The notes below the pieces were generated by a model that was not told where the DNA came from, made no database searches, and saw only the letters and a list, made by a program, of their open reading frames with translations. Shown in pieces: positions 1-8,889 of a stretch of DNA of 64,000 bases. This DNA is from Clostridiaceae bacterium (GTDB taxonomy: Bacteria > Bacillota > Clostridia > Lachnospirales > Lachnospiraceae), in the NCBI GenBank assembly GCA_910575435.1, contig CAJTGI010000013.1, positions 1-64,000 on the forward strand. Reading direction: 5' to 3'. The position numbers and the translations under genes are program-made. How positions within the stretch are numbered: the stretch's first letter is position 1; each line of letters opens with the position of its first letter.

Positions 1-675
1 CCCCAAAAACTACATCAACGGCTGATCATTACTTATTCCCCGAAGTATGCACGCTACCAAAAAGTGATACGTGAGAAACAGGTAGAACGTGCTGAAAAAA
101 TGATCGCTTCCGGAAATGCCAAGAAGCAGCGTAAAAATCCAAATGATCCGGGAAGGTTTATTGGCGCTGTTGCTGTCACGGATGATGGCGAAAAAGCGAA
201 AGTGCATAGTTTCCTTGACGAGAACAAAATCGCAGATGAGGCATTATATGATGGCTTATATGCGGTGTGTACAGATTTGCTGGACGATGATGTGAGTGAT
301 ATCCTCAAAGTCAGCGAAGGGCGATGGCAGATCGAGGAATGCTTCCGGATCATGAAGACAGACTTTGCGGCAAGACCTGTTTATCTGCAAGACGAGAATA
401 GGATCAAAGCCCACTTTCTCATATGTTTTTTAGCGCTTTTGACGTATCGTGTTTTGGAAAGGAAACTGGATTTTAATTATACTTGCGAAGAAATCCTGGA
501 AACTTTAAGGTCAATGAACTTTGCAGGGATACAGGAGCAGGGATTCATTCCCTTATATAAACGGCTAAAGATCACGGATGATTTGCACGAAGCCTGCGGT
601 TTTCGGACAGACTATCAGTTTATAACAAAAAGCCAGATGAAAACAATCCAGAAAAAAAGTAAAGGCAGAGAATAA
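1..675 (+). CDS. IS1634-type transposase, C-terminal part (5' end outside window)
   Basis: The reading frame is open from base 1, so only the C-terminal ~224 residues are present. The residues YSPKYARYQK near the start, and the block EGRWQIEECFRIMKTDF about 120 residues before the end, are typical of IS4-superfamily/IS1634 transposases. The Glu in that block is the expected third acidic residue of the DDE catalytic triad. The end is intact (KSKGRE then TAA) and is followed by a strong hairpin. Nothing here shows whether the element is whole, because its left end is outside the window. It is plus-strand, unlike most of the window. Confidence 0.85.
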   Translation, partial: PQKLHQRLIITYSPKYARYQKVIREKQVERAEKMIASGNAKKQRKNPNDPGRFIGAVAVTDDGEKAKVHSFLDENKIADEALYDGLYAVCTDLLDDDVSDILKVSEGRWQIEECFRIMKTDFAARPVYLQDENRIKAHFLICFLALLTYRVLERKLDFNYTCEEILETLRSMNFAGIQEQGFIPLYKRLKITDDLHEACGFRTDYQFITKSQMKTIQKKSKGRE

Positions 676-700
676 AATACTATGGTCCGTGACAAAAGAA

Positions 701-744
701 AAAATCGCTGTATGCCCTATATTTATTAGGATTACAGCGATTTT
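701..744 (+). terminator. Rho-independent terminator after the IS1634-type transposase
   Basis: A perfect 12-bp inverted repeat (AAAATCGCTGTA / TACAGCGATTTT) with a 20-base loop ends in a T run, 25 bases after the transposase stop. The symmetric A and T flanks could let it work in both directions. Confidence 0.7.
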
Positions 745-932
745 ATTTCTTATAAACTGTCAAAGACAGGATTATATACCTTTTTAGGTTAATTTTCAAC
801 CAGAGTCTTATTCAATTACCGTGAACAAACATTTCAAAGTAAAAAGAACATATCTTTTGTGACTTTATCATTGAAAAAAATATTTTCCTCACATATACTT
901 ATACTGAATATGAAACAAAAAGGAGTTTTATC

Positions 933-1130
933 ATGGCGAAAAGAAAAGCAGCGGTCAGCATCCAGGAATGCGTTGCCTGCGGATGCTGCATGAAAGTTTG
1001 CCCGAAAAACGCAATTTCCATTCCGAAGGGCATCCATGCAAACATCCACCGGGAACTTTGCATCGGATGCGGAAAATGTGCAAAAGAATGCCCGGCAAGC
1101 ATTATCTCAATGGAGGTGATTAATGAATGA
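933..1130 (+). CDS. Small 2x[4Fe-4S] ferredoxin-type protein
   Basis: This 65-residue protein is almost entirely two bacterial-type [4Fe-4S] motifs: CVACGCCMKVCP near residues 13-24 and CIGCGKCAKECP near 43-54. Each is the classic CxxCxxCxxxCP pattern, so it should be a soluble low-potential electron carrier. The start has a good site (AAAGGAG, about ten bases upstream). Its stop overlaps the start of the next gene (ATGA), a membrane protein with Cys clusters, so the two are translationally coupled and probably work as an electron-transfer pair. The substrate or pathway cannot be read from the sequence. Confidence 0.85.
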   Translation: MAKRKAAVSIQECVACGCCMKVCPKNAISIPKGIHANIHRELCIGCGKCAKECPASIISMEVINE

Positions 1131-1720
1131 CCCCAAAAAAGAAATGGTATGATTACCTTTGGATAGTGTCTCTAACCTATCTGATTCTTGGATTCTTCAA
1201 CATCCTTTTTGCATGGCTGGGACTCCTATGCTTTTTCATACCGCTCCTCATAGCCATCGCAAAGGGCAATAAAGCCTACTGCAATAAATACTGTGGCAGA
1301 GGCCAACTATTTTCCCTCGTGGGTGGCAGGTTTAGACTTTCCCGCAAAAAAGATGTCCCAAAATGGATGAAGTCAAAATATTTTCGGTATGGATTTTTAG
1401 TTTTCTTTTTTGCAATGTTCTTTCTGATGCTGTGGAACACCTGGCTGGTATTTTCCGGGGCAAAAAATCTTCGCACCGCAGTAACCCTGCTATGGACATT
1501 CAAACTTCCGTGGCACTGGGCCTATCACGGCACCCTGTTCTCTGCGGGCGTCGCGCAATTCGCCTTTGGCTTCTACAGCGTGATGCTTACTTCCACCATA
1601 CTTGGATTTCTTACCATGGCATTATTCAAGCCCCGCTCCTGGTGCGTATATTGCCCAATGGGAACTATGACGCAACTGATATGCAAGGCAAGAAATGCTG
1701 CCACGCAGCAAAAGAAATAG
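1127..1720 (+). CDS. Membrane iron-sulfur protein (NapH/CcoG-like), short
   Basis: This 197-residue protein has several hydrophobic segments (around residues 10-45, 80-105 and 135-170). It has two Cys clusters facing the termini: YCNKYCGRGQ near residue 50 and WCVYCPMG near 175. The second resembles the CxxCPxG motif of NapH/NosR/CcoG-type membrane ferredoxins. These proteins pass electrons between quinone or reductase partners and iron-sulfur proteins at the membrane. It is shorter than typical NapH (about 270-290 aa), so only part of the usual architecture is present. Its start overlaps the ferredoxin stop by four bases, which argues for a common job. Confidence 0.7.
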   Translation: MTPKKKWYDYLWIVSLTYLILGFFNILFAWLGLLCFFIPLLIAIAKGNKAYCNKYCGRGQLFSLVGGRFRLSRKKDVPKWMKSKYFRYGFLVFFFAMFFLMLWNTWLVFSGAKNLRTAVTLLWTFKLPWHWAYHGTLFSAGVAQFAFGFYSVMLTSTILGFLTMALFKPRSWCVYCPMGTMTQLICKARNAATQQKK

Positions 1721-1756
1721 GCCGAAAAGGATACTCTGAATTCATGCAAAAGAAAT

Positions 1757-1780
1757 CCCCTTCAGGCAAGCCTGAAGGGG
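1757..1780. terminator. Perfect hairpin after the membrane FeS gene
   Basis: CCCCTTCAGG and CCTGAAGGGG are separated by four bases, a perfect 10-bp stem. It lies 36 bases after the FeS gene stop. The T run is weak on both strands, so terminator function is likely but unproven. The remaining stretch up to 1886 shows no gene. Confidence 0.55.
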
Positions 1781-1886
1781 TAGAAGATTGAAATTCCCGC
1801 CATGCTAGAGGGTCAATTTGCGAAGGCGACTTTGATCCAGGATAGTAACGCCGCCTCTGGAAACCACCCTCCCCTTATTCTGACAA

Positions 1887-2442
1887 TTATCTCTTAGCCT
1901 TCCGATAACCGGCATCCAGCGCCTCCTGCTCTGAATGAAAGATGACTAAATTGTCCGAATCCGCCATCCTATCATAGGAAGCCTGTCCGGGACAATGATA
2001 AATCTTTGTATTTTTATTTCCGCGGATTTCAGCCTCCCCTTCTTCATGAGTCCCTCCATTCTGACCAGTATTCAGATCTGCGCCTGGGCTTGCCGTCCCT
2101 TTTGCATCTGGATTCTTCTCTGACCCGTCCCCCTCTTTGCTATTCCCAGTCTCATAGTCAATCTGGATTCCCGGCTGCACGTTGTAAACGAATACATTGA
2201 AGCATATTCCAGCGCCCTCATCTTCCACAGAATACGCTTCCATTTGCACGCCCTTTGCCAGAAGGTCATTCCCCTCAAAAATCGGCTTCACCCGATAGAG
2301 CACATGGTTTCCCGTATCCCTCACATAATCCGCAACCAAATTCTCAAAAGGCAGCATGCCGTACACATTCATATCATGGGTACCCGTAATGAGATTTCTT
2401 TCATTTGCATTCTCCGCTGTCAACTGATAACCAATCAAATGA
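1887..2442 (-). pseudogene. Secreted DNA/RNA non-specific endonuclease, C-terminal fragment (split by IS)
   Basis: This is the downstream half of a nuclease gene split by the ISAs1 element. It carries the family's core after the catalytic His (GYQLTAENANERNLITGT, MNVYGMLPFEN, NHVLYRV), then a low-complexity Gly/Asp/Glu linker. The C-terminal module (IYHCPGQASYDRM ... SEQEALDAGYRKAKR) resembles the Ada-like metal-binding tail often appended to bacterial nucleases and surface proteins. The open frame runs 35 bases into the IS, to 2477, but those first residues are IS-encoded. Removing the IS and one target copy (1265 bp) restores the frame with the fragment at 3698-4135 and gives a protein of about 327 aa. 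Confidence 0.85.
2433..2442. repeat. Target-site duplication, left copy
   Basis: AATCAAATGA immediately precedes the left IS end and is identical to 3698-3707. On the minus strand it encodes His-Leu-Ile of the nuclease motif CHLI. Confidence 0.95.
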
Positions 2443-3697
2443 CAGGACAAACGCATGAATGAATAAATTGTGAACAAAAATATATCATAATCCGTTATAA
2501 TAAAATAAAAACGGAGATGTGGATATGGAACAGTTATTGGAATGGATGGAAATCATAGAGGATGTCAGGCAGCATAGAAAAGTGAGGCACAGCATAAAGG
2601 ATATACTTATTATTATGCTGTTTGCAACGCTTGCCAACGCAGACACATGGGAACAGATTGCAGATTTTGCATTGTGGAATGAAAGTTACCTGAAACAGTA
2701 TATCGAATTAAAGAACGGTGTTCCGTCTCATGATACCATACAGCGCGTTATGGGGATGATACGGCCGGAAAATCTGCAGCAGCTCCACCTGAAATGGCAG
2801 GAACTGCTGGACAGCAATGAAGGTGAAAAGCTGAAAAAGATTATCTGCGTAGATGGGAAAACCATGCGTTCCAATAAGAGGAAGGATACAAAACCGTGCC
2901 ATATTGTTTCGGCATGGAGCAGGGAAGACGGCTTTTGTCTGGGGCAGAAGGCGGTGGATGAAAAAAGCAATGAAATCACGGCAATCCCAAAGGTTCTGGA
3001 AAGCATAGAGATAAAAGGACAGGTTGTAACGATAGATGCAATGGGAACGCAGACGGCGATTGTGGAAACAATACGGAAGAGGCGGGCAGATTATGTACTG
3101 GCGGTAAAAGGAAACCAGGGAAGCCTGGAGGCAGACATACGCCTGTATTTTGAGGATCCGCAGATACGGGCAGGGCTGGGGAAAAGTACGGGATATAAGA
3201 AAACAGTAGAGAAAGCACATGGACAGATAGAAATACGGGAGTACTACCAGACGCAGGATATTGGCTGGATGCATCAGAAGAAGCAGTGGAAGGGACTGAA
3301 AAGTATAGGGATGGAAAAGAAAACCATTCGAAAAGGAGAAACGGAAAGAGAAGAATACCGGTATTATATCAGCAGTCTTTTAGAAGATATAGAATTGTTT
3401 GAGCGGGCAGTCAGAGGGCATTGGGCGGTGGAAAGTATGCACTGGCACCTGGATGTGACGTTTAAAGAGGATGCCAATACAACCCTGGATAAGACAGCAG
3501 CACAGAACCAGAATATCGTCCGAAAATGGTGCTTAAGCATGTTGAAATTGATTGAAATAAGAGGTACGAAAATGTCATTGAGAAGAAAACGGTTCAATAT
3601 AAGTTTTGCACCAGCGCAGTTTATCGAAGAACTAATGAAAATTTAAAAAACAGGGTTTAGGTTTTGGGGAGGATTAAATATTCATGCGTTTGTCCTG
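2443..3697 (+). mobile_element. Complete ISAs1-family insertion sequence, 1255 bp
   Basis: The ends are perfect 18-bp inverted repeats (CAGGACAAACGCATGAAT at 2443; its complement ends at 3697). They are flanked by the exact 10-bp direct repeat AATCAAATGA. The only gene is an ISAs1 (H-repeat type) transposase in plus orientation. Intact ends, intact transposase and an exact target duplication point to a recent insertion. It splits a minus-strand nuclease gene. Confidence 0.95.
2525..3646 (+). CDS. ISAs1-family transposase
   Basis: The protein has about 373 residues. The start used is the ATG at 2525, eight bases after GGAG; an upstream in-frame GTG at 2519 is too close to that site. The family signatures are in order: an N-terminal region with RKVRHSIKDILIIMLFATLANADTW-like sequence, the first catalytic Asp in CVDGKTMRSNK near residue 115, a second Asp in TIDAMGTQ near 175, and a Glu in GHWAVESMHWHLDVTFKED near 310. 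It performs DDE transposition of the surrounding element. Length and motifs are intact, so it is probably active. Confidence 0.93.
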   Translation: MEQLLEWMEIIEDVRQHRKVRHSIKDILIIMLFATLANADTWEQIADFALWNESYLKQYIELKNGVPSHDTIQRVMGMIRPENLQQLHLKWQELLDSNEGEKLKKIICVDGKTMRSNKRKDTKPCHIVSAWSREDGFCLGQKAVDEKSNEITAIPKVLESIEIKGQVVTIDAMGTQTAIVETIRKRRADYVLAVKGNQGSLEADIRLYFEDPQIRAGLGKSTGYKKTVEKAHGQIEIREYYQTQDIGWMHQKKQWKGLKSIGMEKKTIRKGETEREEYRYYISSLLEDIELFERAVRGHWAVESMHWHLDVTFKEDANTTLDKTAAQNQNIVRKWCLSMLKLIEIRGTKMSLRRKRFNISFAPAQFIEELMKI

Positions 3698-3707
3698 AAT
3701 CAAATGA
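3698..3707. repeat. Target-site duplication, right copy
   Basis: AATCAAATGA follows the right IS end directly and matches 2433-2442 exactly. Confidence 0.95.
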
Positions 3708-4135
3708 CACCGATTGTACAAATATTTTCCTTCTATGTTATCATACTTTACCGTATGCCATCCGGTAGGCTTAATTTTTCCAATGCTACCGCGAGTTGCT
3801 GTTGGCATGAGGTTTTTGCCCACATTTGCAAACGCCACGCCGCACCTTCCCAAAGAATCCAGTTTGCTGTATTTCTCAAAAGATTTTCTTGTCTTATATT
3901 TCTCATTAAATTTCGGATGATTGCCGTCAATCTTTATGTATGGCTGTCCAGAATATGGTGGAATATGATTTATCGAATGATTCCCGTTGTCCGATTTCCC
4001 ACTATCATGAGGCGTTGCCGTAACAGGGTTATGGGTATTGTCCACATGGTCTGGAAAAACACTGCAAGATGTAAAAAGCAGAAAGAATACTGCCAGACAC
4101 AGAAGCAAATAATGGTTAAATACTCTTTTCTTCAT
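3698..4135 (-). pseudogene. Secreted DNA/RNA non-specific endonuclease, N-terminal fragment (split by IS)
   Basis: This is the upstream half of the split nuclease. It begins with a signal peptide ending in a lipobox-like FTSC (about residue 24), so it was probably a lipoprotein. A Ser/Asn/His-rich linker follows, then the nuclease domain start (LGRCGVAFANVGKNLMPT, GWHTVKYDNIEGKYLYNRCHLI). RCHLI corresponds to the DRGH-type catalytic motif of the EndA/NucA-like family, and the IS sits directly after it. Translation runs seven residues into the IS (to 3674) and stops. A good ribosome site (GAGAGGAG) lies ten bases before the start. Confidence 0.85.
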
Positions 4136-4384
4136 AAATTATATTCTCCTCTCGTATACCTTTTAAAGACATTTACAGAATGCTTTTTTATAAATCTTCA
4201 ATTATAGCGCACTTTTTTCTACAATGATCTCCTGCCTTCGCTAATCCCTAATTTCATCATACCATAGCTCTTTAAAAATATCTAGTAATTAATATATATC
4301 TTTACATATTGAGCGTGAATAGAAACGCTTATGTCAAAGATGATATATCATGAAATCATTTTCTTTTCGGGTAACATTTTTGCC
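4136..4384. other. Intergenic, upstream of the nuclease fragment
   Basis: A/T-rich sequence with no convincing gene on either strand. It should contain the promoter of the leftward nuclease gene, but no clear -35/-10 pair was picked out. Confidence 0.4.
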
Positions 4385-4429
4385 CTAAAAAAGCATCCCG
4401 GAAGCTCCAATATGCGAAACCTCCGGGAA
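4385..4429 (-). terminator. Rho-independent terminator of the first collagen-like gene
   Basis: On the minus strand TCCCGGA pairs with TCCGGGA (4396-4402 and 4422-4428), followed by TGCTTTTTTAGG. It starts about 20 bases after the collagen-like gene stop. Confidence 0.8.
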
Positions 4430-4448
4430 TCATTTATATTCTACATAA

Positions 4449-5816
4449 TTAATTGATACTTAAACCGGCACTTGCATATCCCGCAACAGTATTAATCAAA
4501 GCCACACCACTTGCTGTTGCCGAAAATACCAGCATCAGCCGCGTTTGAGCCGTTACTGGGATATTAAGTCCCGTTCGCACACCATTTAGCAAAGTCCCAA
4601 CGGATATCAATCCAGCAAGGGATGGCGTCATGTTAATCAACGTCCCCGCAATGGGAGAAAATACATTGTTTGGTGTTGTTGACTGGTAAATCTGCGCATT
4701 TACCGTAACAGTAGAGCCTACCAAGGAAAGAGCCGCTGTCGTGCTAAAGAATGCGCTGAACGAGGTGATGATGCCTGCGCGGGGAACCTGAAATGCAAAA
4801 TTAGAAAGCGTTCCGCCGGCATTAGTGATATCAATCGTGGAACCCAAAACCGTAAGTCCCTGCACACTGCTTCCAAATCCAACAAAGGCAGGAATCCCCG
4901 CAAGGCCTCCAGCAATTGTCGTCAGAGAGATGGGTAGCCCTGACGCAAAGGGAATAATCGCCCCCGTACCAGCAACACCAGTAGGGCCTGTAGGGCCAGT
5001 TGCTCCGGTTGCTCCATCCGCCCCGGTCGGCCCTGTCGCTCCATCCGCTCCGGTCGGCCCGGTCGCTCCGTCTGCCCCGGTCGCCCCTGTCGCTCCGTCT
5101 GCCCCGGTCGCCCCTGTCGCTCCGTCTGCCCCGGTCGGTCCTGTCGCTCCGTCTGCCCCAGTCGGGCCTGTCGCTCCGTCTGCTCCGGTCGCCCCTGTCG
5201 CTCCAGTCGGGCCTGTCGGACCTTCATCCCCGGGACAGCCTTTTGGGCCCTGAACTCCAATCGGGCCAGTCACCCCCTGAATGCCCTGTGGCCCAGTCAC
5301 GCCCTGTGGGCCAATAGAGCCAGTCGGGCCAGTTGGGCCAATCGGACCAGGTATACCTCTCGGACCCTGCGCTCCGATATCGCCCTGAGGGCCAGCAGGT
5401 CCCGTTGGTCCCACTGGTCCTTCGGGTCCTTGAGGACCCACATCTCCCTTAGGACCTTCACAACCCGGATCACCTTTCGGCCCAATGTCTCCACGAACTC
5501 CCTGGAGGCCCTGAATCCCCTGGGGACCCGCATAGCCCCTGGGTCCTGCATAACCTCTTGGGCCAGTGTTTCCAGTAGGTCCTACCGGACCTGTGTTTCC
5601 CCTGGGGCCCCTTGCACCAGGAGCGCCGGAAATCCCCTGCGGTCCCATTGGGCCAGGATCTCCCCTGTCACCCTTAGGACCAGGGCAGCCCGGATCGCCT
5701 TTAATCCCCTGGGGCCCCGCAGGACCCTGATCCCCCTTAGGACCTGCCGGACCGCGTTCACCACAGGAGGGCTGGCATTGATTTTGAAAGCAATTGCAAA
5801 AGGTACTTTGATTCAT
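4449..5816 (-). CDS. Collagen-like surface protein with BclB-type C-terminal domain
   Basis: About 455 residues. The start is the ATG at 5816; an in-frame GTG at 5825 has no room for a ribosome site. A short Cys-rich head ([17 protein letters not shown]) precedes about 265 residues of unbroken Gly-X-Y triplets, rich in GPTGPTG, GPKGD and GADGATG. The remaining ~170 residues form a hydrophobic, Thr/Ser/Ala-rich globular domain starting [14 protein letters not shown]. This resembles the exosporium BclB/BclA-type C-terminal domain of Firmicutes. Such proteins form trimeric fibres on spores or cell surfaces. A family 2 glycosyltransferase lies just upstream and could glycosylate the Thr-rich triplets. 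No LPXTG motif is seen, so the anchoring mode is unknown. Confidence 0.88.
   Translation of the reverse strand: MNQSTFCNCFQNQCQPSCGERGPAGPKGDQGPAGPQGIKGDPGCPGPKGDRGDPGPMGPQGISGAPGARGPRGNTGPVGPTGNTGPRGYAGPRGYAGPQGIQGLQGVRGDIGPKGDPGCEGPKGDVGPQGPEGPVGPTGPAGPQGDIGAQGPRGIPGPIGPTGPTGSIGPQGVTGPQGIQGVTGPIGVQGPKGCPGDEGPTGPTGATGATGADGATGPTGADGATGPTGADGATGATGADGATGATGADGATGPTGADGATGPTGADGATGATGPTGPTGVAGTGAIIPFASGLPISLTTIAGGLAGIPAFVGFGSSVQGLTVLGSTIDITNAGGTLSNFAFQVPRAGIITSFSAFFSTTAALSLVGSTVTVNAQIYQSTTPNNVFSPIAGTLINMTPSLAGLISVGTLLNGVRTGLNIPVTAQTRLMLVFSATASGVALINTVAGYASAGLSIN
5000..5210 (-). repeat. Tandem 27-bp repeats in the collagen-like gene
   Basis: Units encode GADGATGPT or GADGATGAT (nine residues, 27 bp). 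About seven or eight near-identical copies sit at the end of the triple-helix region. Near-identity at DNA level makes this a likely variable-number locus. It also creates long spurious open frames on the other strand. Confidence 0.8.
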
Positions 5817-5923
5817 ATTAACCACATCCTTCTATTCGTAATTAGAAAAAACGAAATGTATCTTTTTCTAAAAATATTTTATGTGGCTATGAATTGAATG
5901 CTACTTTTTACAGAGAGAGACAT

Positions 5924-6991
5924 TTACAGATGATCAAAGTACCGTTTGTTATATAAATAAGCCTGGGAATATGGCTTGCATGCCCCGGCTTTATCATTGT
6001 AATCTTTCGCCTTTTCTGAATCTCCCAATCTATCGTAACAGACGCACAACTGCATGAGAGGAATATAATCATAACAATCCGGTAGCATAAAGCCGCCAGA
6101 ATATTCATTTTTAGGTAAATTTAACGCAGTCTCATACCAATAGATAGCATTCTGATACATCCCATGTTCCAAAAAGTATTTCCCAATCTCGCAACACAAT
6201 TCAGCCCTCGGCAGATCAAAACTCATGCTGCGCAGCAGAGAAAGCAGTGCAGATTGTTCCTGCCCCATTTGATTATAACAGTTGGCGCAAATAGAACATG
6301 CCTCTATTTTATTCTCGACCCATCCCTCTCCCGAGAGCAGGAACCCCTCCAATACGGCAATCGCCTCTTCGAATCGCTTGTGATAAAATAGTTCCCGGCC
6401 ATAATAATATTGCTGCCTAGGCTTCAATAACTTTCCATCGGCAATCATCTTTTGGTATATTTTCAAATTCCGGTCAGGGTCTCCCGAACCTATTTTTTTA
6501 TGACATATCGCAACATCGGAATATATCATCTTTCCTTTTGGAGGAATCACTTCATGAACTTCACCAACCCAGCGGTATTCTGCACAGTTTCTAATCCATC
6601 TTTCCCTAAAATAAGAAAAAGAAGGCTTACCCGCCTCATCAAAAGAAGTGTGATATCTCATCATGACAATGTCAATATCTGACGACAGAGACCGCTTCAG
6701 CTGCACAAATTTGTCCTTGTCCGACTCTTCCAGAATATCATCGGCATCCATCCACATGCAATAATCCATAGATGCTTTGGAAAAGGAATAGTTTCTGGCA
6801 TCAGAGAAGTCATCCTTCCACGGGTGCGAATAGACTTTCGGCGTATATCGGGACGCTAACTCTACCGTTCGATCTGTCGAGCCGGTATCTACGATAATAA
6901 TTTCATCCACGAGTTCTGCCACACTTTCAAGGCAACGCGCAAGATGCATCTCCTCATTTTTCACGATCATGCAAAGACTTACTGTTGGCAT
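5924..6991 (-). CDS. Family 2 glycosyltransferase with C-terminal TPR-like region
   Basis: 355 residues. The N-terminal GT-A domain opens SLCMIVKNEEMHLARCLES, has VDTGSTDRT near residue 36 (nucleotide binding) and the metal-binding MDADD near residue 82. This is the SunS/WcaA-type layout. The second half (after about residue 175) has helical repeats such as YYYGRELFYHKRFEEAIAVLEG and ALNLPKNEY, resembling TPRs. A ribosome site (GGGGGG, five bases before) supports the start. It lies between two collagen-like genes, all leftward, so the likely role is glycosylating the collagen-like chains. That link is inference from position. Confidence 0.87.
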   Translation of the reverse strand: MPTVSLCMIVKNEEMHLARCLESVAELVDEIIIVDTGSTDRTVELASRYTPKVYSHPWKDDFSDARNYSFSKASMDYCMWMDADDILEESDKDKFVQLKRSLSSDIDIVMMRYHTSFDEAGKPSFSYFRERWIRNCAEYRWVGEVHEVIPPKGKMIYSDVAICHKKIGSGDPDRNLKIYQKMIADGKLLKPRQQYYYGRELFYHKRFEEAIAVLEGFLLSGEGWVENKIEACSICANCYNQMGQEQSALLSLLRSMSFDLPRAELCCEIGKYFLEHGMYQNAIYWYETALNLPKNEYSGGFMLPDCYDYIPLMQLCVCYDRLGDSEKAKDYNDKAGACKPYSQAYLYNKRYFDHL

Positions 6992-7014
6992 ATCGTCCCC
7001 CCTTTCCTTCTGAC

Positions 7015-7767
7015 CTATTGCCTTAAGAGTTTTTCAATACTAAGATTCATGTTGACTCTGGAAGTGCCCGCTGACGAATGCCACGCAAAGAAAAGCGCGG
7101 AGCCATCCGCCACCTCAATGATAAAATGTCTTGATAGCGCCAGCAATTCCTTTCGCCTTACAGCCTCTGCACATGCGGAATACAAAGTCTGCTTACAGTC
7201 ATTGAATATTGGTGTCAGCCTTACGAAGCCACTCCTTCTCACTACTGCGGACACATAATAGGTAACGGCATAGTAGCCCGGAGCAAGCACCACGGAACCA
7301 TTATCGCAAAGGGAAATGTTTTGGGTGATATCCGAAATATCAGCCTCAAGAGGAAGCTTTCCTCTCTCCGGCATGACCAGCCCCTGGCCCGAGAATGATG
7401 CAAAAATGCTGTTTTGAGGATAACCGGGAGGCCCCATGGGCCCAGGCAGACCTGGTTCTCCTCTCGGCCCCATGGGTCCAGTGACTCCTTGGGGACCCTG
7501 AGGCCCTGTGACTCCTTGGGGACCTGTTTCCCCGCGTTCACCGGGACAGCCCGGCGGACCAGGAGCCCCTCTGGGCCCCATGGGTCCTATAGCATTCTCT
7601 AATTCTCCAGAACCTGGATAATGACAATAATCTGGCATGGCATTGTCTGTTTCATGCATATAATTATGGGTAGGCCGAGATGCATATTGATTGCAACTTC
7701 TACCAGCATCTCTCTTGCCAAACAGATTCGATGGATTCATCATCCAGTTCATATTCATGTTATTCAC
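7015..7767 (-). CDS. Collagen-like protein with short triple helix and C1q/TNF-like head
   Basis: About 250 residues, starting at a GTG (7767) ten bases after AAGGAG; the first in-frame ATG (7758) is too far from that site. The N-terminal ~60 residues are Asn/Met-rich and polar. A short Gly-X-Y stretch follows ([20 protein letters not shown] to about residue 115). The C-terminal ~130 residues contain alternating hydrophobic strands ([37 protein letters not shown]) consistent with a C1q/BclA-type jelly roll that trimerises the chain. It is the first gene of the collagen/glycosyltransferase/collagen cluster. Confidence 0.82.
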   Translation of the reverse strand: MNNMNMNWMMNPSNLFGKRDAGRSCNQYASRPTHNYMHETDNAMPDYCHYPGSGELENAIGPMGPRGAPGPPGCPGERGETGPQGVTGPQGPQGVTGPMGPRGEPGLPGPMGPPGYPQNSIFASFSGQGLVMPERGKLPLEADISDITQNISLCDNGSVVLAPGYYAVTYYVSAVVRRSGFVRLTPIFNDCKQTLYSACAEAVRRKELLALSRHFIIEVADGSALFFAWHSSAGTSRVNMNLSIEKLLRQ

Positions 7768-8107
7768 TTGAAACCATCTCCTTCAAATCTAATATTGGGC
7801 GATGATGTGTTTTTTACAATAGATTATATGCATAAAAAATAAATTCGTTTTAACACCAACGTTCTTCGCATTGAAAATGCCGAGAAATTTCTATACAGTA
7901 AAAAAGGGAACGCCAATGCGTACCCTCGCAAGCACTCCTTCGGATTTCTTGATTGGCACCGCACTACACTGTAGCACAGTTTCCTATACAGTAAAATAAG
8001 CCACTGCGGAATAAGCGCAGCGGCTATGACATGACAATATTTCATAATGTATTCTTAAAAATCACCGTTCACAGACTGTGACCCAGACTCCGCCTCCATC
8101 CAATCTG
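7768..8107. other. Intergenic region between surface cluster and thiN operon end
   Basis: No gene is supported. It contains two copies of CTATACAGTAAAA (at about 7891 and 7984) roughly 90 bases apart and the operon terminator listed separately. The promoter of the leftward collagen cluster should lie in its left part. Confidence 0.4.
8001..8025 (-). terminator. Probable terminator of the long dapF-thiN operon
   Basis: GCCACTGCG and CGCAGCGGC form a 9-bp stem with one G-T pair and a short loop. On the minus strand the stem is followed by TTATTTTACTG. It lies about 80 bases after the thiN stop, the last gene of the leftward operon. Confidence 0.6.
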
Positions 8108-8824
8108 TTAAGCATCCCTAGACTCCACTGCAATCAGAATCCCCTCAGAAAAATCCACCGTGGCACTCTCCCTTCCCTCCGCTATCTCATTGCTTACCCC
8201 CAAACTGCTCCCCAGAACCATATCCTGCCCATCCAACTCATAGCGGAATCCTCGCAAAGTCACATTCCGCACCCTCTCCGTCAAGGGCAGAAATGAAATA
8301 TACCTCCCATGCATCTCCTCCCGCTGAAATGCGTGAACAAAAAGGCCATCTTCCGTATCAAGACCCTGATCGGAGGCATGGACAGAATCCAGTAAATATA
8401 GCCTATTCTGCCTGTCCACAATATATGCGGGAATTCCCTTGGATAATGGCTCCATTAAAATATTGACATTGGCAAGGAAATGATCCAGCCTTCCGCCAGT
8501 GGCTCCCAGAATCACAATCTCCTCCGGATTCCGCTCCACCGCCCAGCTGAGGGCCAGTTCCAAGTCCGCGGCATCCTTCTCAGGCGGAAACTGGACAAAC
8601 TCCACATCCTTCCCACCTCCACGATTCTTATATGCCTCCAGCAGCTCTCCCGGCACACTGTCATAATCCCCCACCACGCAATCCACAGTCAATCCCAGCT
8701 TGCTGGCCCCCGCCAGTCCCGCATCCGCACAAATCACACGGTCAAAGGCATGACTTTTTAGATAATCCTCGGCAAAAGGTAGATCCAGTTCTCCTCCCGC
8801 TATAATCAATATTTTTTCCGACAT
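8108..8824 (-). CDS. thiN: Thiamine pyrophosphokinase
   Basis: 238 residues. It transfers pyrophosphate from ATP to thiamine to make thiamine diphosphate. Family motifs are present: ICADAGLAGASKLG near residue 36, GDYDS near 52-56, PPEKDAADLELAL near 80-92 (metal and nucleotide binding) and GATGGRLDHFLAN near 106-118 (thiamine site). Its length fits the family. A GAGAGGGG ribosome site supports the start. It is the usual last member of the prkC-rsgA-rpe-thiN cluster. Here a PilZ gene separates it from rpe. Confidence 0.93.
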   Translation of the reverse strand: MSEKILIIAGGELDLPFAEDYLKSHAFDRVICADAGLAGASKLGLTVDCVVGDYDSVPGELLEAYKNRGGGKDVEFVQFPPEKDAADLELALSWAVERNPEEIVILGATGGRLDHFLANVNILMEPLSKGIPAYIVDRQNRLYLLDSVHASDQGLDTEDGLFVHAFQREEMHGRYISFLPLTERVRNVTLRGFRYELDGQDMVLGSSLGVSNEIAEGRESATVDFSEGILIAVESRDA

Positions 8825-8889
8825 AACCCCTCTCTTTCACCATATATTGACCCATTCATTTTCCTGCCTCCTATCGGCCACAAGTCAAT

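Noticed and set aside
3704-4207. Plus-strand open frame opposite the nuclease fragment
   Set aside because: Antisense of the nuclease N-terminus, whose sense reading matches a known family with a signal peptide.
4825-5897. Long plus-strand open frames across the collagen-like gene
   Set aside because: They are antisense products of the Gly-X-Y repeat (low-complexity Pro/Ala/Val or Leu/Arg), without ribosome sites or family character.
8825-8889. Riboswitch before thiN
   Set aside because: The gap is only 65 bases and shows no TPP-aptamer features.
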